NCBI GenBank assembly: GCA_024278215.1
Contig: JAJRTR010000029.1
Span: 1-17,326 of the forward strand
Source of the DNA: a bacterium
Lineage (GTDB): Bacteria; UBP15; UBA6099; JAJRTR01
Direction of reading: 5' to 3'
DNA: 17,326 nt
Shown here: positions 15,142 through 17,326 of the stretch, in pieces
Position numbering within the stretch: the stretch's first letter is position 1
How the letters are laid out: each line of letters starts with the position of its first letter
The notes under the pieces: model-generated
Databases searched by the model: none
What the model saw: only the letters and a program-made list of their open reading frames with translations
What the model was told of the DNA's origin: nothing
Translations under genes and position numbers: made by a program

Positions 15142-15320
15142 GAGCCAGTTGCAAAATTATGTTCGAAGCGAGGTCGAGCGAAATTGGTCGGAAGCAAGGC
15201 GGAGGTGCAAAATCCCCGCAGGCGTACTTGTAGAGTACGTCGAGAATGATTTTGTGACGACATCGCTGCTGTTGACAATTGCAGCCGACCGTAGCCGAAT
15301 CAGAATTTTGCAATTGGCTC
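15142..15320 (-). mobile_element. 179-bp MITE-like fold-back element, copy B
   Basis: Same length as copy A and about 88% identical to its inverse (around 22 mismatches, no gaps, counted by eye). Ends GAGCCAGTTGCAAAATTA and, inverted, GAGCCAATTGCAAAATTC. It is flanked by the direct repeat TATT (15138-15141 and 15321-15324), a different 4-bp target duplication from copy A. The central GTACTTG-T-AGAGTAC (15224-15238) is again exactly at the midpoint. It fills much of the 478-base divergent spacer 14883-15360, whose other parts are copy C and an AT-rich stretch (15020-15060) without a gene. Confidence 0.85.
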
Positions 15321-15325
15321 TATTG

Positions 15326-15331
15326 TATAAT
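15326..15331 (+). promoter_or_regulatory. -10 element of the MFS transporter gene, abutting the mobile element
   Basis: TATAAT lies five bases beyond the end of copy B and 30 bases before the ATG at 15361. A -35 would have to lie inside the terminal repeat; TTTTGC is 14 bases upstream and the best 16-17-base positions (AATTTT/GAATTT) are poor. The -10 is good, the full promoter uncertain. Confidence 0.45.
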
Positions 15332-15360
15332 ATTTTCAAAACGGACAGGGGAATGCATCT

Positions 15361-16635
15361 ATGGAAAACACAACAGCACGATATCGACACTACAGGGCAC
15401 GAACATTCATCATTATGTGGATCGTGTATGCGGGCTACTACTTCACGAGAAAAACGCTCGCCGTAGCCACACCGGGGCTGATGGATCAGTATGGGCTGAA
15501 TGAAGTACATATAGGATGGATCAGCGGCGCGTATCTCGGGTTGTACGCGCTGGGGCAATTTATCAACGGCATACTGGGTGATAAACTTGGTGCTCGGGTA
15601 ATGTTGTCAATCGGCATGATCGGCTCAGCGATGATGAGTATCTGGTTCGGGTTTACCACATCCGTTTTTCTGCTTGTCGCGGTCTGGGGTGCCAACGGTT
15701 TCTTTCAGTCGTCCGGCTGGTCTAACAGTGTGAAGTCGATGGCGCAGTGGTTCTCCGTCAAAGAGCGCGGCACGATTATGGGCTTCTATTGCACCTGCTA
15801 CCAGATCGGTAGCGCGCTGGCGACAATGTTTGCAGCTTATGTGCTGGGCCACTACGGGCTGAAATCCACATTTGTGTTACCGGCGGTCCTGCTGCTTGTC
15901 GTTGCGGTAATATTCATTTTATTTCAGAAGGAAACACCGGAGAAGGCGGGGCTGCCGCCCATAGACGAATATACCGGAGAAAATACAGGTTCAACATCCG
16001 GCGACGCTGTGAGCGAATCCGAAGACGATGATACATCAGTGTTGAAGCAAGTGTTGTCGCACCCGATAGTGTGGCTTATGGCGGCCTCGTATTTTTGTCT
16101 GAAATTCGTGCGTTACAGTCTGCTGACATGGCTTCCGCTGTACCTGACGAAGAAGCTCGGCTATACACCCGAGTTATCGGGCTACATGTCCGCGCTGCCT
16201 GAACTTGTGGGTTTTCTGGGTACTGTTTTCGCTGGTGTCGTGTCGGACAAGCTGATGGGATCGCGGCGCGCTCCGATATGCGCGATGATGTTCCTCGGAC
16301 TGGCAATAGCATGTTACCTTCAATCATTTTTCGGTGTGATGGGGCCTGTCGGGATGACTATCGGACTGTCTCTTGTATACTTTATGATCTTCGGGCCCGA
16401 TTCGATTATGACAGGCGCGGCAGCGATGGACTTCGGCACTCGAAAAGGCGCTGCTACAGCTGCCGGATTCATCAACGGCGTCGGCTCTATCGGGGCATTC
16501 GTACAGGCGCCTCTGCTCGGATACCTCGCGCATAAATACGGATACGATTACTTTTTTCTTATCTTTATACCACTCTCGATCATTCCCTTTATACTAATGC
16601 TGACACAGTGGAATGTCAGAGCTAAGAAGAGTTGA
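15361..16635 (+). CDS. MFS transporter of the organophosphate:phosphate antiporter (OPA, GlpT/UhpT-like) type
   Basis: 424 residues, about 12 membrane helices. The first helix carries 'IVYAGYYFTRKTLAVATPGL', close to the YxxYYxxRK pattern of OPA transporters, where the arginine (R30) binds phosphate. 'GDKLGAR' (73-79) is the MFS loop 2-3 motif, with a second-half counterpart 'GVVSDKLMGSRR'. 'MAQWFSVKERGTIMGFYCTC' is also typical of GlpT/UhpT/UhpC relatives. An acidic cytoplasmic loop (about 195-225, with SESEDDD) separates the halves. It probably exchanges a sugar phosphate or glycerol phosphate for phosphate across the inner membrane; the substrate is unproven, and a UhpC-like sensor is an alternative. 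AGGGG lies about 10 bases before the ATG. It is divergent from the GH3 gene. Confidence 0.88.
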   Translation: MENTTARYRHYRARTFIIMWIVYAGYYFTRKTLAVATPGLMDQYGLNEVHIGWISGAYLGLYALGQFINGILGDKLGARVMLSIGMIGSAMMSIWFGFTTSVFLLVAVWGANGFFQSSGWSNSVKSMAQWFSVKERGTIMGFYCTCYQIGSALATMFAAYVLGHYGLKSTFVLPAVLLLVVAVIFILFQKETPEKAGLPPIDEYTGENTGSTSGDAVSESEDDDTSVLKQVLSHPIVWLMAASYFCLKFVRYSLLTWLPLYLTKKLGYTPELSGYMSALPELVGFLGTVFAGVVSDKLMGSRRAPICAMMFLGLAIACYLQSFFGVMGPVGMTIGLSLVYFMIFGPDSIMTGAAAMDFGTRKGAATAAGFINGVGSIGAFVQAPLLGYLAHKYGYDYFFLIFIPLSIIPFILMLTQWNVRAKKS

Positions 16636-16723
16636 TTACCGGCAGTCCGGATTTCCGTCTGCGGAACCGATGCAATTCAAGGGAAATCATTTGTTTTATC
16701 GAACAGGAGAACCAGAGAATATT

Positions 16724-17125
16724 ATGAGTGTTGACGACCATAAAACCTGTACCGACAAAGAACGCATGACCACTAACGATCTACGTACACATCTGTCGAA
16801 CGAACGTACATTCCTTGCGTGGTGCCGCACAAGCATCGCGATAATCGCGTTCGCATTTGTCATAAAGCGTTTCGATTTTATCATAAATGCCGCGAGCAAA
16901 GGCACTATAGAAACAACGGCTGCATTGCATCACGAGTTGAATTACATCAGTCTCTTCGCTTTTGTCCTGGGCGGCCTGATCGTACTGATATCAGGCTACA
17001 GGTTCCTTGCTCTGAGAAAAATGATTCGCAGGGGCGAAATGTCCATATCGATATTCCCTGAAATCATGGTGATCGTTTCCATGGTCATCATAATAATCAT
17101 GGTAATCGTTCTTATGTTCAGGTGA
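16724..17125 (+). CDS. DUF202 (YidH-like) membrane protein
   Basis: 133 residues from ATG 16724. The family signature 'LSNERTFLAWCRTSIAI' is at 24-40, and three membrane helices follow at about 31-50, 74-95 and 112-131. The conserved 'GYRFLALRKMIRRGE' lies between helices two and three. DUF202 proteins are small inner-membrane proteins of unknown function. An upstream in-frame start at 16613 would overlap the transporter gene and add 37 residues outside the family pattern, so I prefer the start that fits the usual length. AGGAG is 15 bases upstream, rather far, so translation may be modest. It follows the MFS gene by 88 bases on the same strand. Confidence 0.85.
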   Translation: MSVDDHKTCTDKERMTTNDLRTHLSNERTFLAWCRTSIAIIAFAFVIKRFDFIINAASKGTIETTAALHHELNYISLFAFVLGGLIVLISGYRFLALRKMIRRGEMSISIFPEIMVIVSMVIIIIMVIVLMFR

Positions 17126-17137
17126 AGCTATTTAATA

Positions 17138-17183
17138 ACCGTTTCCGGACATTCCCACTACATTGAAATTGCCGGGAAACGGT
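17138..17183. terminator. Hairpin between convergent DUF202 and right-edge genes
   Basis: Arms ACCGTTTCCGG (17138-17148) and CCGGGAAACGGT (17172-17183) pair over 11 bp with one bulged base and a 23-base loop. It lies 12 bases after the DUF202 stop and before the end of the minus-strand gene at 17236. Neither side has a proper T-run, so a bidirectional terminator is plausible but not proven. Confidence 0.45.
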
Positions 17184-17235
17184 AGGTGCTGTGGTAAACT
17201 CGGCCCGAAAAAACACACAGATGCTCCGACACAGC

Positions 17236-17326
17236 CTATTTCCTCTTATCGTTCTCTTGTATCTGTTTCATAATCTCATTGAAGCGTTCTTTGTATTCAG
17301 GGTGGTTTTTTAAGTTATTCAGTTCA
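17236..17326 (-). CDS. C-terminal end of an unidentified protein, cut by the window edge
   Basis: Reading the minus strand from the window edge gives an open frame ending ELNNLKNHPEYKERFNEIMK followed by QIQENDKRK and TAG. The composition is charged and helical, as expected of a real protein tail, and the stop falls just beyond the convergent hairpin. Only 30 codons are visible, so neither family nor length can be stated. Confidence 0.45.
   Translation of the reverse strand, partial: ELNNLKNHPEYKERFNEIMKQIQENDKRK

Noticed and set aside
16613-16723. Upstream start that would lengthen the DUF202 protein by 37 residues.
   Set aside because: It overlaps the transporter gene and adds sequence before the family's usual N-terminus; family length supports 16724.

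Overview
The window comes from a diderm (Gram-negative-type) bacterium of roughly 50% GC. Evidence is canonical Shine-Dalgarno sites (one a 12-base match to the 16S 3' end), signal peptides with Ala-X-Ala-like ends, an outer-membrane beta-barrel ending in an aromatic residue, a periplasmic LolA-like protein and an RND exporter. The mix (zinc-ribbon TPR protein, B12-type radical SAM protein, barrel with an EPxLPxGL linker, GH3/PA14 glycosidase, sialidase-like protein) would fit an environmental lineage such as Desulfobacterota-like, PVC or another candidate phylum. The sequence alone does not settle which.

Left block (1-3569, all minus strand): B12-binding radical SAM protein, secreted alpha/beta hydrolase, zinc-ribbon TPR protein, and the start of gatC, which overlaps the TPR stop as TGATG and runs off the window. 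A near-consensus promoter lies just before the TPR gene.

Centre (3570-9985, plus strand): a 618-base spacer holding a 179-bp MITE-like element, then a small DUF2892 membrane protein, a 940-residue RND/MMPL exporter, a LolA-like outer-membrane-lipoprotein-sorting protein and a DUF1302-like beta-barrel. The last three look like a trans-envelope set for a hydrophobic substrate: inner-membrane pump, periplasmic carrier, outer-membrane barrel. A perfect 34-bp palindrome separates this block from the converging genes that follow.

Right-centre (10064-14882, minus strand): GH3 beta-glycosidase with inserted PA14 domain, sialidase-like BNR protein, and a secreted Lys/Glu-rich protein with nine CX6C units on a mostly 25-residue period that I cannot assign to a named family. 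The two glycosidases suggest extracytoplasmic glycan breakdown.

Right end (14883-17326): a divergent spacer with a second full copy of the 179-bp element (inverted relative to the first) and a degenerate end of a third, then an OPA-type MFS transporter and a DUF202 membrane protein on plus, and the C-terminal end of an unidentified minus-strand gene.

The best candidates for something undescribed are the 179-bp fold-back element (18-bp terminal inverted repeats, a different 4-bp target duplication at each full copy, a palindrome at its exact centre), the CX6C repeat protein, and an internal duplication in the periplasmic loop of the RND pump. No tRNA, rRNA, CRISPR array or transposase gene was found.
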